DNA of 5,452 bases from an uncultured Sphingomonas sp. Its GTDB lineage: Bacteria; Pseudomonadota; Alphaproteobacteria; Sphingomonadales; Sphingomonadaceae. The translations under genes were made by a program, and so were the position numbers. Below, one piece after another: positions 4,489 through 5,452 of this stretch (the stretch's first letter is position 1; the number at the start of each line of letters is the position of its first letter). The DNA lies in NCBI GenBank assembly GCA_934555855.1, contig CAKTFL010000169.1, positions 1-5,452 on the forward strand, read 5' to 3'. The notes under the pieces are model-generated. The model saw nothing but the letters and a program-made list of their open reading frames with translations, made no database searches and had not been told where the DNA came from.

Positions 4489-5452
4489 GGCTGGCCGGGT
4501 GCCGCCGGAACCACCCCCTTGGGCGCGGTCGCGAGCCGCTTCATCAGCTCGGTCTCCGCCTCGCGATAGGGTTTGCCGTCGGACCGCAGCACCTCGTGAA
4601 ACCATACGGTCGGCTCCTCATAGGTATAGGGCTTCTTCCAGCTGTCCCACGGCATCCGGGTCTGCGTCTTGCCGTCGACGAAACCCCAATTGATCATGCC
4701 GATATTCAGCTTCTTGCCTATCGGTAGCGACCCATCGAACGTCGAGCCTGCCCCCCGCGCCATGTACTCGGTGCAGATCACCGGCCGGCCATAGCTCTGC
4801 ATCTGCCGGGCGCGGCGCACAAAGGTCTCGGGCCAGCTGTAATCGTGGAAGGTCATGATGTCGGAGCGGGCGATCTGGATCTTCTCCACCGGGTCCAGCG
4901 TGTCCGCCTGGTCCCAATGCTCGCCGATCCACACGCCGCTGGTCAGCGGCTGGACCGGGTCCTGTCCCTGTGCCCAGCTGAACACCTGATCGAGCAGCGG
5001 GGCGACCAGCTCCTTCTTGTTGGGGGTCGGCGGGTAGGAGCCGCCGCCGCCGCCCTCGTTGTTGGGCTCGTTCCACAGGTCCCAGGCCAGGATGCGCCTG
5101 TCACGGGCGAAGGTGCCGACCACGTCCTTCACATAGGCTTCCAGCTTGCCATACTGGCTGCGGTCGGCGAGCCGCGCGGCGCCGGGGCCCTGCACCCAGC
5201 CCGAATTGTGCACGCCGGGAATGGGCGGATGCTGGGCGCCAAGCTTCGGGTTGGGGTCCCAGCAGCTGTCGAACAGCACGAAGACCGGGCGGATATGGTG
5301 CCGGGCCGCGATGGTCAGAAACGCGTTGATCCGCCGCTTCAGCCCGGCCGCGTCCTGCTCCCAGAGCAGGTTGTGGAGGAACACGCGCATCGTGTTCATG
5401 TGCAGCTGCTCGGCCCAGGCCAGCTCCTTGTCGATGGTGGCGGGGTCGAACG
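4485..5452 (-). CDS. Clan GH-A (GH5-like) glycoside hydrolase, N-terminus beyond right edge
   Basis: The reading frame is open to the right edge, so the Met at 5399 is internal; 17 more in-frame codons (FDPATIDKELAWAEQLH) lie between 5450 and 5400. Of 321 visible residues, MNTMRVFLHNLLW (from 5399) and FVLFDSCWDP are early barrel strands. DLWNEPNN holds the probable acid/base Glu (codon 5069-5067), DIMTFHDYSWP is a later strand, and VICTEYMAR holds the probable nucleophile Glu (codon 4769-4767). The 100-residue-order spacing and the NEP/TEY pair identify clan GH-A. Close relatives are, to my memory, usually labelled cellulase or 1,4-beta-xylanase without biochemical support, so the substrate is open. 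Any signal peptide is outside the window. A run of five Gly follows the acid/base loop. It is co-transcribed with the GH43 gene (4-base overlap), which suggests both act on one polysaccharide. Confidence 0.85.
   Translation of the reverse strand, partial: FDPATIDKELAWAEQLHMNTMRVFLHNLLWEQDAAGLKRRINAFLTIAARHHIRPVFVLFDSCWDPNPKLGAQHPPIPGVHNSGWVQGPGAARLADRSQYGKLEAYVKDVVGTFARDRRILAWDLWNEPNNEGGGGGSYPPTPNKKELVAPLLDQVFSWAQGQDPVQPLTSGVWIGEHWDQADTLDPVEKIQIARSDIMTFHDYSWPETFVRRARQMQSYGRPVICTEYMARGAGSTFDGSLPIGKKLNIGMINWGFVDGKTQTRMPWDSWKKPYTYEEPTVWFHEVLRSDGKPYREAETELMKRLATAPKGVVPAAPGQP
5040..5054 (-). repeat. Five-copy GGC trinucleotide repeat coding for polyglycine
   Basis: Five identical GGC codons in a row (minus strand) lie inside the GH-A hydrolase, four residues after the catalytic NEP motif, in the loop between the catalytic strand and the next helix. 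Unvaried codon use suggests a slippage-type expansion in a tolerant surface loop. No frame disruption is seen. Confidence 0.6.

Noticed and set aside
3679..4569. 296-codon plus-strand frame antisense to the GH43 gene
   Set aside because: The minus strand carries all GH43 catalytic motifs; this frame is a compositional shadow.
4489..4605. Extending the GH43 gene to the ATG at 4605
   Set aside because: The 39 added residues are Arg/Gly-rich, overlap the GH-A gene and would bury the signal peptide.

Overview
The window is GC-rich (about two-thirds G+C by eye), densely packed proteobacterial DNA. Protein style, the vSGLT-like symporter and the glycoside hydrolase pair suggest an alphaproteobacterium, most likely a sphingomonad. 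That placement is an inference from protein flavour; no marker gene is present.

Left half (1-2621, minus strand): a tight catabolic operon read right to left. It holds a sodium/solute symporter closely resembling the Vibrio sodium/galactose transporter vSGLT, then 2-dehydro-3-deoxygalactonokinase (dgoK), then the first 43 codons of 2-dehydro-3-deoxy-6-phosphogalactonate aldolase (dgoA), which runs off the left edge. Spacing is 20 bases or less between symporter and dgoK, and dgoK and dgoA overlap by 4 bases (ATGA). Together DgoK and DgoA turn 2-keto-3-deoxy-galactonate into pyruvate and glyceraldehyde-3-phosphate, the lower part of the De Ley-Doudoroff (oxidative galactose/galactonate) pathway.

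Centre (2622-2796): a 175-base divergent intergenic region. It contains a strong Shine-Dalgarno for the symporter, a candidate promoter in the only AT-rich island, a FadR/GntR-type half-conserved operator overlapping its -35 box, and a five-tract G-run array with quadruplex potential just upstream of the regulator gene. Then (2797-3555, plus strand) comes a FadR-subfamily GntR regulator resembling E. coli DgoR, presumably the local repressor.

Right half (3565-5452, minus strand): two glycoside hydrolase genes overlapping by 4 bases (GTGA). These are a clan GH-A (GH5-like) enzyme whose start lies beyond the right edge, and a secreted GH43 five-bladed-propeller enzyme. The GH43 gene ends 9 bases from the end of dgoR, tail to tail, with no convincing terminator between them.

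Working model (inference): exported hydrolases release sugar from a plant-type polysaccharide, the symporter imports a galactose-type monosaccharide, and enzymes partly outside the window oxidise it to 2-keto-3-deoxy-galactonate, which DgoK and DgoA finish off under DgoR control. I found no RNA genes, mobile elements or CRISPR arrays.
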